Source of the DNA: an uncultured Clostridia bacterium
GTDB lineage: Bacteria > Bacillota > Clostridia > TANB77 > CAG-508
Assembly (NCBI GenBank): GCA_947624525.1
Contig: CANQKT010000003.1
Location: 1 to 52,559 of the forward strand
Direction: 5' to 3'
Length of the DNA: 52,559 nt
This document shows, in pieces, positions 43,988 through 52,559 of the stretch; positions within the stretch are counted from its first letter, which is position 1; the number at the start of each line of letters is the position of its first letter. A program made the position numbers and the translations under genes. The notes under the pieces are model-generated. The model was not told where the DNA came from. It saw nothing but the letters and a program-made list of their open reading frames with translations, and searched no databases.

Positions 43988-44016
43988 TTGACATAATATA
44001 AAAAAGGTAGTATAAT
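43988..44016 (+). promoter_or_regulatory. Promoter and short hairpin leader of the second hisS
   Basis: TTGACA (43988-43993) and TATAAT (44011-44016) are exactly 17 bp apart. In the leader a GAGAAAA/TTTTCTC hairpin (about 44041-44059) lies just before the RBS GAAAGGA and could modulate translation. There is no T-box. Confidence 0.8.
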
Positions 44017-44082
44017 ACATGTACGTTCGCATAAACAACTGAGAAAAGTTATTTTTCTCGCACATCAGAAAGGAATTTTGTT

Positions 44083-45405
44083 ATGGGCAAGATTTTTGAA
44101 AATGTCAAGGGAACGTATGATTACCTTCCCGAAAAGCAGATTATCAGAGAGCATATCAAGAGCGTGCTTCAGCCTATATTTGTAAAATATGGTTTTGCAC
44201 CTATTGAAACTCCTATTCTCTGCACGTTCGAATTACTGGCATCCAAGTATTCAGAAGGAGCAGACATTCTTAATGAGATTTATCAAGTACGGGATCAGGG
44301 AAGAAGAAAGCTTGGTTTACGCTATGACCTTACTATAACCTTCTCAAAGCTTGTAAGCTCCAATCCGAACATAAACCTGCCATTTAAAAGGTATGAAATC
44401 GGTAGAGTTTATCGTGATGGACCTGTAAAACTTGGAAGAAATCGGGAGTTTACCCAGTGTGATATTGATGTTGTTGGTACAGACAGCATGATGGCTGAGG
44501 CTGAATACATGATGATGATCAAAGAAGTATTCGATAAACTTGAACTTGATGTTGAAATTGAGTTCAATAATCGCAAACTTCTTATTGGAATCATTAACGA
44601 AGCCTTTGGTGAACTCGAAGATGACAGACTCAGAAGGTCAATTATGCTTATCGATAAGTTTGCTAAATTGAGCAAGGAGGAACTTCTTCAGGAATTCCAA
44701 ATTATCGGTATCAATGAAGAGCAGTTCGACAATCTTACAAACAACCTTAGCCTTAGTTATACTGAGATTAAGGAAAAATTCGCTAATTCTAACAACGAGC
44801 TGATTTCTCAGGGACTTGCAGAAATTGGTGAAATGTACAAATACCTTGATGGGTCAGAGGTAATGAAAAGTCTTCTTTTTACACCGCATCTCGCAAGAGG
44901 AATTGATATCTATACGGGTATGGTGTGGGAGATTTTCTTGGCAGGTAGAAAAATCGGAGATTTGGACTTCAATGTCAGCATTGGTGGAGGTGGCAGATTC
45001 GACAAAATCATTACTACGTTCGTTGATGATGGTAAAGAGTATCCTGCTGTAGGAATGTCCTTTGGTTTAGATGCAATTTATGAGGTATTGGTTAAGAAGA
45101 ATGAAGGCAAAACAGCTACAACTGTTGATGTTTATGTCATTCCATTCGGAGAAACCGATTATCAGGCATTTAAATTTGCTTCACAGCTGAGAATGGCAGG
45201 AGCTAGAGTTGAAATTGACAAAAATGTCAAAAAACTCAAAAAAAGCCTTAGTTATGCAAACAAGCAGAACATTCCTTTTGTTATTATTCTTGGAGAAGAT
45301 GAGTTCAAAAATGGATTTATCAAGGTAAAAAGAATGATTGATGGACATCAGGAAGAATTTTGTCTTACTGACTACGAAGGCATTGCAAGATGGGTTACTG
45401 AATAA
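44083..45405 (+). CDS. Second histidyl-tRNA synthetase (HisRS paralogue)
   Basis: 440 residues, full length with an anticodon-binding domain. GLRYDLTITFSKLVSSN replaces the more usual RFDLTVPLAKYVA, while REFTQCDIDVVG, ARGIDIYTGMVWE and GGGGRFDK are conserved. It is clearly diverged from the hisS at 39753 and much richer in CTT, GGC and ATC codons. CGG at 44290 and 44443 must be read as Arg. It is likely acquired together with the racemase and GNAT, and may be an inhibitor-resistant or specialised HisRS. Flanked by its own promoter and terminator. Confidence 0.9.
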   Translation: MGKIFENVKGTYDYLPEKQIIREHIKSVLQPIFVKYGFAPIETPILCTFELLASKYSEGADILNEIYQVRDQGRRKLGLRYDLTITFSKLVSSNPNINLPFKRYEIGRVYRDGPVKLGRNREFTQCDIDVVGTDSMMAEAEYMMMIKEVFDKLELDVEIEFNNRKLLIGIINEAFGELEDDRLRRSIMLIDKFAKLSKEELLQEFQIIGINEEQFDNLTNNLSLSYTEIKEKFANSNNELISQGLAEIGEMYKYLDGSEVMKSLLFTPHLARGIDIYTGMVWEIFLAGRKIGDLDFNVSIGGGGRFDKIITTFVDDGKEYPAVGMSFGLDAIYEVLVKKNEGKTATTVDVYVIPFGETDYQAFKFASQLRMAGARVEIDKNVKKLKKSLSYANKQNIPFVIILGEDEFKNGFIKVKRMIDGHQEEFCLTDYEGIARWVTE

Positions 45406-45421
45406 AGTTTTGTCATAACAA

Positions 45422-45454
45422 AAGGCATGGGATTATATTATAATTCCATGCCTT
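45422..45454 (+). terminator. Terminator after the second hisS
   Basis: AAGGCATGGGAT pairs with ATTCCATGCCTT (one G-U) over a 9-nt loop, followed by ACTTTAAATT. The arms are strong, the T-run weak. Confidence 0.8.
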
Positions 45455-45579
45455 ACTTTAAATTATTTAACTGATTCAATTGCAATGTATGGATGTAAAA
45501 ATATAATTAATTAGTGAATAAGTCAGTTAAAGGAAGTATAAAATATATAAAGTATTAATAGATATAAGAAGGTAGGATA

Positions 45580-46570
45580 ATGAAGGTTATAATTCTGTTG
45601 ATAATTACACTTTTAATTTTTACAAATGCACTAACGGATGCACCAAATGCAATTGCAACATTGGTAGGAACAAAAGTTATGAAGTTTAAGAAGGCAGCAA
45701 AATTAAGTGCTGTATTTAATTTGATTGGGATAATAATAATGAGTTTTGTAAATTTTTCAGTTGCAAGTTGTGTTAGTACAATGGTTAATCTTAATGATGG
45801 AAGTTCTGGTTATATTGTGCTAATTTCAGCAATAATATCTGTTATACTTTTTGCATTAATAGCATTGATTTTTGGAATTCCCACAAGTGAAACACACGCA
45901 TTAGTTGCCGGATTAACAGGTTCTGCTATTGCAATATATGGAATTGGTGGAGTAAATTTTCATGAATGGAAACCTATCATTATTGGTTTAGTTTGGTCTA
46001 TTTTTGGGACTTTTATAGTGAGTATTTGTATTACAAAAATATTGAAAAATTTTATGAAAAAGATAACTGATAGAAATATAAGAAAGGCCCAGATTATCAG
46101 CACTTGTGGTATGTCTTTTATGCACGGTGCACAAGATGGTCAAAAATTTATAGGACTCTTGATTATTTTTATTTGTTTATTAAGAAAAATAGAAATTCCA
46201 AATATTGTTAATCCATTAGATTATGTAGAAATAATTATTTTTTGTGCAATAGTTATGGCAATAGGTTGCTCTTTTGGTGGGAAAAAAATAGTAGAAAACA
46301 TTGGAACTGATATGGCAACACTAAATATTCAGGAGGGGTTGCTTAGTGATATAACAACAGTCACAACATTACTAATTGCGAGTCTAACACGGATTACCAG
46401 TAAGTACTACACATGCTAAGACCATGTCAATTATAGGTGTTGCAAAATCAAGTGGAAGAAAATTTAATACCAAAAGGTTTTTGAATATTTGCAAAACTTG
46501 GGTTTATACTTTTCCTATTTGTTTAGTGATATCTTATGTTTTAGCAGTGGTTATAAATATGTTTTTTTAA
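45580..46570 (+). CDS. PiT-family inorganic phosphate transporter, with a +1 shift at an in-frame CGG
   Basis: The first 270 codons contain the N-terminal PiT signature NALTDAPNAIATLVGT and GIPTSETHAL, several membrane helices, and end DITTVTTLLIASLT. The codon at 46390 is CGG; skipping its C gives GLPVSTTHAKTMSIIGVA, the diagnostic C-terminal repeat of the PiT signature, and the frame continues to TAA 46570 through a last membrane helix (ICLVISYVLAVVINMFF). Total 329 residues. Without the shift the protein ends nine codons later without the second signature. No pstS/phoU neighbour is seen. Confidence 0.88.
46390..46392 (+). other. Putative +1 frameshift site (CGG) in the PiT gene
   Basis: Context CTA-ACA-C-GGA-TTA-CCA. 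Codon 271 in the zero frame is CGG. Same P-site codon (ACA) as in the VanX-like gene. The +1 frame gives T-G-L-P-V-S-T-T-H, which pins the shift to this position. Confidence 0.78.
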
Positions 46571-46727
46571 TGAATGGCTTATATCGTGGGTGTATTTTTT
46601 CAAGGAAGTTTGTTACTATTGAATTGGAAGGTCTAATGCAAAAGTACTTGAATTTTAAAAAAGATATTGTATAATATATTTATAAATTGAGAAACTTATA
46701 TTAAACCTAACAGAAAGGAAAAGAATC

Positions 46728-47591
46728 ATGTATGATGTAATAATATTAGGCGCTGGACCTGCAGGAATATCTGCGAGTCTGTATACTCAAAGGGCTAATA
46801 AAAATACCTTGATTATTTATAATGGAGAGTCAGACTTAAGTAAAGCGAAAAAAATAGAGAACTATTATGGTTTCGAAGACGGAATTTCAGGAGAAGAATT
46901 ATATGATATTGGAATAAAACAAGCAAAAAATTTAGGTGTTGAAATTGCAAATGAGGAAGTTATAAAAATTGAGATGGATAATAGTTTATTTAGAGTTGTT
47001 ACTGAAAAAAACACATATGAAACCAAATCAGTTATTATAGCAACAGGAGCAAAGAAGAATACTTTAGATATACAAGGAATAAAAGAATTAGAGGGGAAAG
47101 GTATTAGTTATTGTGCTATATGTGATGGATTTTTTTACAAGAATAAAGATGTAGTTGTAATAGGAAGCGGAAATTATGCTTTATCAGAAACTAATGATTT
47201 ATTAAATATTGCTAATAAAATTACAATTCTAACTAATGGTGAAACTGCTCCTGAATTTAGAGCAGATAATGTAGATATTGTTACAAAAGATATTAAAGAA
47301 ATTTCTGGAGATGATAGAGTTCGAGAAGTACGCTTTCAAGATGATTCTGTAATGAAAACTGATGGTGTATTTATTGCACAAGGAACAGCTGGAGCGACAG
47401 AATTGGCAAAGAAATTGGGACTTATTACAAAAAATGATAAGATAGTGGTAGATGAAAATATGAAAACTAATATAAAAGGAATTTTTGCATGTGGAGATTG
47501 TACTGGAGGGTTACTACAAGTTTCTAAATGTGTGTATGAAGGTACAAAAGCTGGGTTAGCAGTAATAGAATACTTATCTAATAAGGTTTAG
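46728..47591 (+). CDS. trxB: Thioredoxin reductase
   Basis: 287 residues. GAGPAGISASLYTQRA binds FAD, YCAICDG carries the redox CxxC pair (about 133-136), GSGNYALSETNDL binds NADPH and FACGDCTGG closes the FAD site. It is slightly shorter than many TrxB proteins. The NADPH motif (GSGNYALSE rather than GGGDSAxEE) is atypical, so ferredoxin- or flavin-linked donors cannot be excluded. Paired with trxA 128 bp downstream. Confidence 0.92.
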   Translation: MYDVIILGAGPAGISASLYTQRANKNTLIIYNGESDLSKAKKIENYYGFEDGISGEELYDIGIKQAKNLGVEIANEEVIKIEMDNSLFRVVTEKNTYETKSVIIATGAKKNTLDIQGIKELEGKGISYCAICDGFFYKNKDVVVIGSGNYALSETNDLLNIANKITILTNGETAPEFRADNVDIVTKDIKEISGDDRVREVRFQDDSVMKTDGVFIAQGTAGATELAKKLGLITKNDKIVVDENMKTNIKGIFACGDCTGGLLQVSKCVYEGTKAGLAVIEYLSNKV

Positions 47592-47719
47592 AAAAGAAAT
47601 GAGTCCACAGTGTTAATATAGATAATTATAACATGTGGTAACATAATTATATATAAAGGTTTATAGGTATATCCTTATTTAAAACCTAAATAAATTATAC
47701 AAGGAAGGTTTAATTTAGT

Positions 47720-48031
47720 ATGGAAGTTATAAAAATAAATAATCAAAATTTTGAAAATGAGGTTAAGAAATCTGATAAGATAGTTCTTGTGGATTTTTAT
47801 GCGGATTGGTGTGGTCCTTGCAAAATGATGTCACCTATAATAGATGAGATAGCAAATGAAGTAAACGAGAATGTTAAGGTATGTAAATTAAATGTAGATG
47901 AATGTCAAGATATAGCAATAGAGTATAATGTTATGAGTATACCAACATTGATAATTTTTAAAAATGGAGAAGTAGTTAATACTTTAGTAGGTTTACAAGA
48001 TAAAGAGACTGTTTTGAATCTTATTAAATAA
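47720..48031 (+). CDS. trxA: Thioredoxin
   Basis: 103 residues, a single thioredoxin fold with the active site W30-C31-G32-P33-C34 (ADWCGPCKMM) and the cis-Pro loop SIPTLIIFKNG. A natural substrate of the TrxB encoded upstream. The RBS AAGGAAGG lies about 10 nt before the ATG. Confidence 0.97.
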   Translation: MEVIKINNQNFENEVKKSDKIVLVDFYADWCGPCKMMSPIIDEIANEVNENVKVCKLNVDECQDIAIEYNVMSIPTLIIFKNGEVVNTLVGLQDKETVLNLIK

Positions 48032-48122
48032 AAGATATTTAATGAGGAAAAATATGGTTAAGAATATCAATCAGCCTATGAAGAATTAAATATGCAATTA
48101 TTGGTAGGAAAGAGAGTAAAAA

Positions 48123-49142
48123 ATGAAAAATGGGGGAAAATTTTTTAGAAATATAATATTATTTATATTATTGATTGGCATAACCTTTTACATCTTATTA
48201 AAGGATCAAGATTTATTACAGATATTTGATATATTATCATCAGTAAAAATGCAATATGTTTTAATAGGAATCGTTGGTATATCAATTTATGTGATATGCG
48301 AGGCAGTAAATATAGGAAGAACTTTAAAAAGTCTAAAAGTAAAATCAAAATTTATCCAAAATATAAAATATGCTTTGATTGGATTTTTTTTTAGTTCTAT
48401 AACACCAGCAGCAAGTGGTGGACAGCCTATGCAAATATATTATATGCATAAAGATAAAATAGCGATATCTAATTCCACATTAACTCTTTTAATTAATTTA
48501 ACTAGTATGCAGATTATTACAATTTCTTTTGCATTAATAAGTTTGATTTTTAATTATAGTTATTTGAATGGTATGTTAATAGCTTTTTTTATAATAGGGA
48601 TTTTGCTTAATTTAAGTGCACTTATATTGCTTTTAATAGGAATATTCTCCAAGAAAATGACTAATGGACTTATAAATCTTGCTATAAAAATAATGAAATT
48701 TTTTAAGATAAAAAATATTGATGCCAAAAAAGAAAAACTTGAAAAAGAATTAACAAAGTATCAGGATAATGCAGATTATATAAAAGGAAATAAAAAATTA
48801 ATTTTAAAAACTATATTAACTACTCTTATTCAATTTACTGCATATTATAGTATTACATATTGGACGTACAGAGCATTAGGATTTTCACAATTCAATATTT
48901 TGCAAATAATAACAATGCAGTCAGTTTTATATGCTACTGTTTCTGGAATTCCATCACCTGGAGCAGTGGGAGTTACAGAAGGGGCTTTTATTGAAATATT
49001 TAAGTCAGTGTATCCTCAAGAAATGATGAGTAGTGCAGTACTATTAAACAGAGGAATTAATTTCTATTTTCTTGTTATTGTTAGTGGAATTGTAACAATT
49101 ATAAATCATATTAGAAGCGGGAAAAAAGAAAACGTAGTTTAG
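48123..49142 (+). CDS. Flippase-like integral membrane protein (MprF/UPF0104 type)
   Basis: 339 residues with about eight hydrophobic segments. FFFSSITPAASGGQPMQIYY and the C-terminal SGIPSPGAVGVTEGAFIEIF are the hallmarks of the lysylphosphatidylglycerol synthase TM-region/AglD family. There is no C-terminal aminoacyl transferase domain, so it would be a lipid flippase-like or accessory protein rather than complete MprF. Stands alone. Confidence 0.87.
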   Translation: MKNGGKFFRNIILFILLIGITFYILLKDQDLLQIFDILSSVKMQYVLIGIVGISIYVICEAVNIGRTLKSLKVKSKFIQNIKYALIGFFFSSITPAASGGQPMQIYYMHKDKIAISNSTLTLLINLTSMQIITISFALISLIFNYSYLNGMLIAFFIIGILLNLSALILLLIGIFSKKMTNGLINLAIKIMKFFKIKNIDAKKEKLEKELTKYQDNADYIKGNKKLILKTILTTLIQFTAYYSITYWTYRALGFSQFNILQIITMQSVLYATVSGIPSPGAVGVTEGAFIEIFKSVYPQEMMSSAVLLNRGINFYFLVIVSGIVTIINHIRSGKKENVV

Positions 49143-49204
49143 TTTGTATAATAGACAAGGGAACGGGGCTTTTGTCTATAAGTAAGTTGAAAGGAGTATG
49201 TGTA

Positions 49205-49639
49205 ATGAATAATAAGTATGAGTTTTTTATAGCTGGGAGAACAAGAAACAAAGAAAATATATTAAGAATATGTGATTTATTTGATAAGTATAATATATCT
49301 TACTATTGTTTTTTAAAGAGTGAAGATGATTGGGGATTTGGCAACAAAAATCAAACACCAGAAGAGAAACAACAAGAATTTGAATCATTAGGTTTAAAGG
49401 ATGAAGTAGTTTTAAAGCTTTTTAATACTGATTTAGAAGGAGAAAAAAGTTCTAAAAATCTTTTACTTGTTTTACCTGCGGGGAAAGCAGCACATATAGA
49501 AGCTGGAATCGCATATGGTTTAGGGAAAAAATGTTATGCCATTGGGGAATATGAAGTAACAGATACTTTATATAACATTTTTGAAAAAATTTTTTCAAAT
49601 GAAAATGAATTAGAAAAATTTTTAAGTATGTATAATTAG
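49205..49639 (+). CDS. Nucleoside 2-deoxyribosyltransferase-like protein
   Basis: 144 residues from ATG 49205 (AAAGGAG upstream); a longer in-frame start at 49172 falls in a small hairpin (TAGACAA/TTGTCTA, 49152-49178). YEFFIAGRTRNKENILRICD at the N-terminus and LLVLPAGKAAHIEAGIAYGL at about 94-113 match the nucleoside deoxyribosyltransferase superfamily, where the H-x-E-x-G segment holds the catalytic Glu. Substrate not deducible. Confidence 0.72.
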   Translation: MNNKYEFFIAGRTRNKENILRICDLFDKYNISYYCFLKSEDDWGFGNKNQTPEEKQQEFESLGLKDEVVLKLFNTDLEGEKSSKNLLLVLPAGKAAHIEAGIAYGLGKKCYAIGEYEVTDTLYNIFEKIFSNENELEKFLSMYN

Positions 49640-49773
49640 ATGGTAGAGAAGTTTGTGGTTTTACTTTTTCATAATATATGTAAAAATAAGATAGTATGTA
49701 GGGATTAGAAATAATTTCTATATTGAGAATTGGATTTAATTACATCAAAATTTGTTAGAAAGGATGGGGATTG

Positions 49774-50360
49774 ATGAAAGAAAGTGAAAATGAAATTATT
49801 TTATTTGAAAATCAAGGAGTAAAATTAGAAGTAAATTTAAAAGATGAAACAGTATGGCTAAATAGGTCTCAGTTATCAGAATTATTTGGTAGAGATATAA
49901 AAACTATAGGAAAACATATTAATAATGCTTTAAAAGAGGAACTATTAGAAGATAATTCAGTTGTCGCAAAATTTGCGACAACTGCTTTAGATGGAAAAAC
50001 TTATCAAGTTGAATATATAATTTAGATATGATATTAAGTGTTGGATATAGAGTAAAATCCAATAAAGGCATTATTTATCAAAGTTTTGATGGACAAGATA
50101 TTTATAAAAGCATTGAAGAAAAAGGAGCAAATTTTTTATACTTAATAGTAAAAAACCATGTATTTGCAGATGGTAATAAAAGAATTGCAGCAACATTGTT
50201 TATATACTTTTTAAATTTTTATGGAATATTGTATAAAGATGGAAAACAAACTATAGACAACAATACTTTAGCAGCACTAACTTTATTAATAGCAGAATCA
50301 AATCCAAAAGAAAAAGATGTAATAATAGATTTAGTAATGAACTTTTTGAACAATGATTGA
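49774..50360 (+). pseudogene. RhuM-family (virulence RhuM / Fic-associated) gene remnant
   Basis: The first part (to 50025) matches the RhuM N-terminus: VWLNRSQLSELFGRDIKTIG, HINNALKEEL and FATTALDGKTYQVEY. The frame is then lost by what looks like a single missing base at about 50016 (YNLDMILSVGYRV continues in another frame). About 150 residues of the usual middle are then absent: SNKGI joins directly to QSFDGQDIYKSIEEKGANFL and the Fic/DOC-like HVFADGNKRIAATLF. So there are two lesions, neither at a CGG. This is genuine decay, unlike the five CGG genes. Confidence 0.82.
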
Positions 50361-50486
50361 GATTCAATCTCAGCGATAACTTACAAGTTATAAAGCAGAT
50401 GATTTTTTATGATAATATAAATAAAAAGTATAATTAGATAATTTATTATATATTTTATACCAGTTAATTTTTATTGGAGGATAGAT

Positions 50487-51587
50487 ATGAAAAAATATTT
50501 ATATTTAAGTGGTGCAATAATACTGATACTAATTATTATTGCAATAGGATTAGTTATAAATAATACTAAAAAAGATGGTATTGATTCAGTAGCTACACAG
50601 GAAGCGACAGAGAAAGAAGACAACACCAATATGGAGGATAATAGCAATTACGATTATAAAAATCCTACAATACCTGAAGGCTTCAAATCTGTTGAGACAG
50701 AATTCGCAAGTTGGAAATTGGATGAAAAAGGAAATCCTATTGGTTGGGATAAAGGATTGGTAATTGAAGATGATATAGGTAATCAATTTGTGTGGATACC
50801 AGTAAAAGATGTAGACAATATATCAAGAAAAGATGGATTCTATGCTGGAGAAGAGCAAAATTATGTAAATAGTTGTAAAGAAGCTGATGATAAAAATTCA
50901 ACAGTAGAATCTGAAGAATTATATAGAAGTATAAAAAAATATAAAGGATTTTACATAGCAAGATATGAAGCTGGAATAGAAGATCAATTAAAAAGACACA
51001 TCCAAGATGGAACAATAAAACCTATATCCAAACAAAATGTATATGTTTGGAACAATATTCGTTGGGGATCAGCTTATGGATATGCTTTGGATGGAGTTCA
51101 AGGAGATGATCGTGAAGATGGTGCAGTTAAAGTAGCCCGTTCAATGTATCCAAATACAGAAAAATTAAAAACATATAACTTGCCTGATGATTTAACAAAT
51201 GATACAGGTGTTATATCTACACTTTGCTATGGAGTACAATGGGATTTAGTAATGGATTTTTTAAGTGATATTGATAATACATATGAAAAAACTAAATATA
51301 TAGAAAATAGTTCAAATATGGGATGGTATGCTGCAAACTCATTAAAATTAACAGGTGAGAGTTTGAATCAAAATAATAGTAATTGTGTTAATAATATTTA
51401 CGATTTAGCAGGTAATGTCTATGAATGGACTATGGAATCATACAAAGATAATTATAGAATATATAGAGGTGGAACATATGATGCGGGAAATAGATTTTTT
51501 TCTGCCTCAACAAGAGGACATTGTGTTCCAGATGGAGTTGGGGGATACATATATGTTGGATTTAGAGTCGCTTTATATTTGAAATAA
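50487..51587 (+). CDS. Membrane-anchored SUMF1/FGE-fold protein
   Basis: 366 residues. An N-terminal transmembrane anchor (about 4-25, YLYLSGAIILILIIIAIGLV) is followed by an acidic, Thr/Asn-rich linker (30-60) and an extracytoplasmic SUMF1-like domain: GNQFVWIPVKDVDN, GFYIARYEAG, NNIYDLAGNVYEWTMESY, YRGGTYD and the closing YVGFRVALYL. The catalytic Cys pair of formylglycine-generating enzymes is not evident, so surface ligand binding is more likely. The AT-rich composition is native-like, in contrast to the SUMF1-like gene at 36870. The RBS TGGAGGA precedes the ATG. Confidence 0.78.
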   Translation: MKKYLYLSGAIILILIIIAIGLVINNTKKDGIDSVATQEATEKEDNTNMEDNSNYDYKNPTIPEGFKSVETEFASWKLDEKGNPIGWDKGLVIEDDIGNQFVWIPVKDVDNISRKDGFYAGEEQNYVNSCKEADDKNSTVESEELYRSIKKYKGFYIARYEAGIEDQLKRHIQDGTIKPISKQNVYVWNNIRWGSAYGYALDGVQGDDREDGAVKVARSMYPNTEKLKTYNLPDDLTNDTGVISTLCYGVQWDLVMDFLSDIDNTYEKTKYIENSSNMGWYAANSLKLTGESLNQNNSNCVNNIYDLAGNVYEWTMESYKDNYRIYRGGTYDAGNRFFSASTRGHCVPDGVGGYIYVGFRVALYLK

Positions 51588-51694
51588 TATAGAGTTATTG
51601 AATTGCAAATAGAGAAAAAGTGGTATTAAATAGTATAATGTCGGTATACATAATAAAGAGAGGAGAAGATATATTTAAATATATCGTAAATTAT

Positions 51695-52327
51695 ATGAGT
51701 AAAGTTGCAAACATGCTGAATATGGTAAATGTTTTAAAAGACGGAAAAATACATAATATGAAAGATATAGCCGAACGAATTGAAGTTTCACCTAGAATGA
51801 TTAAACAATATAAAAATGAGTTAGAACAAGCAGGAATATATATAGATTCTAAAAAAGGTATATATGGTGGATATTTTTTAAATGATGAATTAAATAACAT
51901 AGATGTTGGATTAACAAGTCAGGAATTAATGAAATTAAAAGAAATGGAAGGATATTTTGACAAAAATAAAGATTTTAAAGAGATAATTAGAAAGATATTT
52001 AATTGTTATGAAAAAAATGTTATCAAAGATAATTCAAAAAAAATTAATAAAATTATAGAAACTGGTAAATTTGATTTGAAGAATGTATACATAAATATGA
52101 GGAAGGCCATTAATGGAAGAAATAAGGTAAATATAAAGTATTTTTCAAATGAATCAGGACTAAGTGAGAGAGTTATTCATCCAGCAGAAATGTTTTACTA
52201 TTTGGATGAGTGGTATGTTGCATCTTTTTGTGAAAAAAAGAATGCAATAAGATTATTTAAGTTAAATGATATAACAGAATATGAAGTTTTAGATGAAAAA
52301 TATGAAAATTTTGAAATAAAAAAATAA
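51695..52327 (+). CDS. HTH/WYL-domain transcriptional regulator
   Basis: 210 residues if started at ATG 51695 (MSKVANMLNMVNVLKDG). The N-terminal winged helix (MKDIAERIEVSPRMIKQYKN, about 24-43) precedes a linker and a C-terminal WYL domain (INGRNKVNIKYFS, HPAEMFYYLDEWYVASFC), which in other regulators senses nucleotides or DNA ends. The best RBS (AGAGGAGA) lies about 30 nt upstream without a standard start near it, so a start at ATG 51638 is possible. Target unknown. Only AT-rich sequence with no visible gene follows to the window end. Confidence 0.78.
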   Translation: MSKVANMLNMVNVLKDGKIHNMKDIAERIEVSPRMIKQYKNELEQAGIYIDSKKGIYGGYFLNDELNNIDVGLTSQELMKLKEMEGYFDKNKDFKEIIRKIFNCYEKNVIKDNSKKINKIIETGKFDLKNVYINMRKAINGRNKVNIKYFSNESGLSERVIHPAEMFYYLDEWYVASFCEKKNAIRLFKLNDITEYEVLDEKYENFEIKK

Positions 52328-52559
52328 AACAGACATAAATACTTCTTGTTTATGTGTTAAAATAAAATTGAAAAATATAGTAATAACTATATCAATATCT
52401 GCAGATATAAATAGGTATTAAATTATTTTTTTAATTGGAAAAAAAGGTATAGATATTTATACTTTTAACAATTCAGTAAATTGGAGACTAACTATATGAA
52501 TGTCAATAGTTTTTCTCAAAAAATTTAAAAAAATTAGTACATTGAAAAAGTGCATGACA

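Noticed and set aside
46489..46674. Separate small ORF after the PiT gene
   Set aside because: Most of it overlaps the true PiT C-terminus in another frame, and it has no RBS or recognisable product.

Overview
The window is a chromosomal stretch from a very AT-rich, endospore-forming member of the Clostridia (Bacillota), probably a host-associated or uncultivated lineage. This rests on cotJA/cotJB/cotJC spore-coat genes, a spore photoproduct lyase, a Spo0A-type regulator, a T-box in front of thrS, RqcH, short-form HisG with HisZ, strong AAGGAGG-type ribosome binding sites and AGA-dominated arginine usage. I cannot name the species.

Layout. 1-3.9 kb: CYTH-like protein, LysR regulator, a radical SAM protein fused to a degenerate receiver domain, and a convergent Spo0A paralogue. 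3.9-9.3 kb: accessory island with a 10-bp phased repeat array, a possible structured leader, a sigma-like protein, small DNA-binding ORFs and two overlapping large serine recombinases that end about 50 bp from a 3'-truncated cotJC. 9.3-12 kb: cotJCBA and splB. 12-16.3 kb: T-box, thrS, mutL. 16.4-26.1 kb: tcdA, then an acyl-CoA/ACP synthetase, birA and a fatty-acid operon (fabD, fabG, accB, fabZ, accC, accD, accA, acpP) ending in a TetR gene. 26.3-36.6 kb: ftsY, UPF0182, pgsA, ligA, CmpB-like, DUF4116 and rqcH. 36.9-42.4 kb: SUMF1-like gene, tRNA-His, a his leader peptide with three consecutive His codons, hisZ-hisG-hisS-hisIE and a VanX-like peptidase. 42.5-45.4 kb: a compositionally foreign cassette (DapF-fold racemase, GNAT, second HisRS). 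45.6-52.3 kb: PiT transporter, trxB, trxA, a flippase-like membrane protein, a deoxyribosyltransferase-like protein, a RhuM remnant, a SUMF1-like membrane protein and a WYL regulator.

The most unusual observation is that five otherwise intact conserved genes (splB, a tetR, ligA, a VanX-like gene, a PiT transporter) each contain one +1 frameshift, and in all five the zero-frame codon at the shift is CGG. Skipping its C restores the reading frame and a glycine that the protein family expects there. By eye I find no other zero-frame CGG in the AT-rich native genes. The only CGG codons apparently read as Arg (five) lie in three GC-richer, probably acquired genes. This suggests that CGG is unassigned or starved here and serves as a +1 frameshift (or CGGN quadruplet) signal. 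That is an inference from sequence alone, but ligA is normally essential and could not be made otherwise.

Other items worth checking are a perfect 70-bp palindrome before ftsY, the phased array upstream of the Spo0A paralogue, a recombinase island abutting truncated cotJC (a possible sporulation-gene intervening element), and classical leader-peptide attenuation of a his operon in a Gram-positive.
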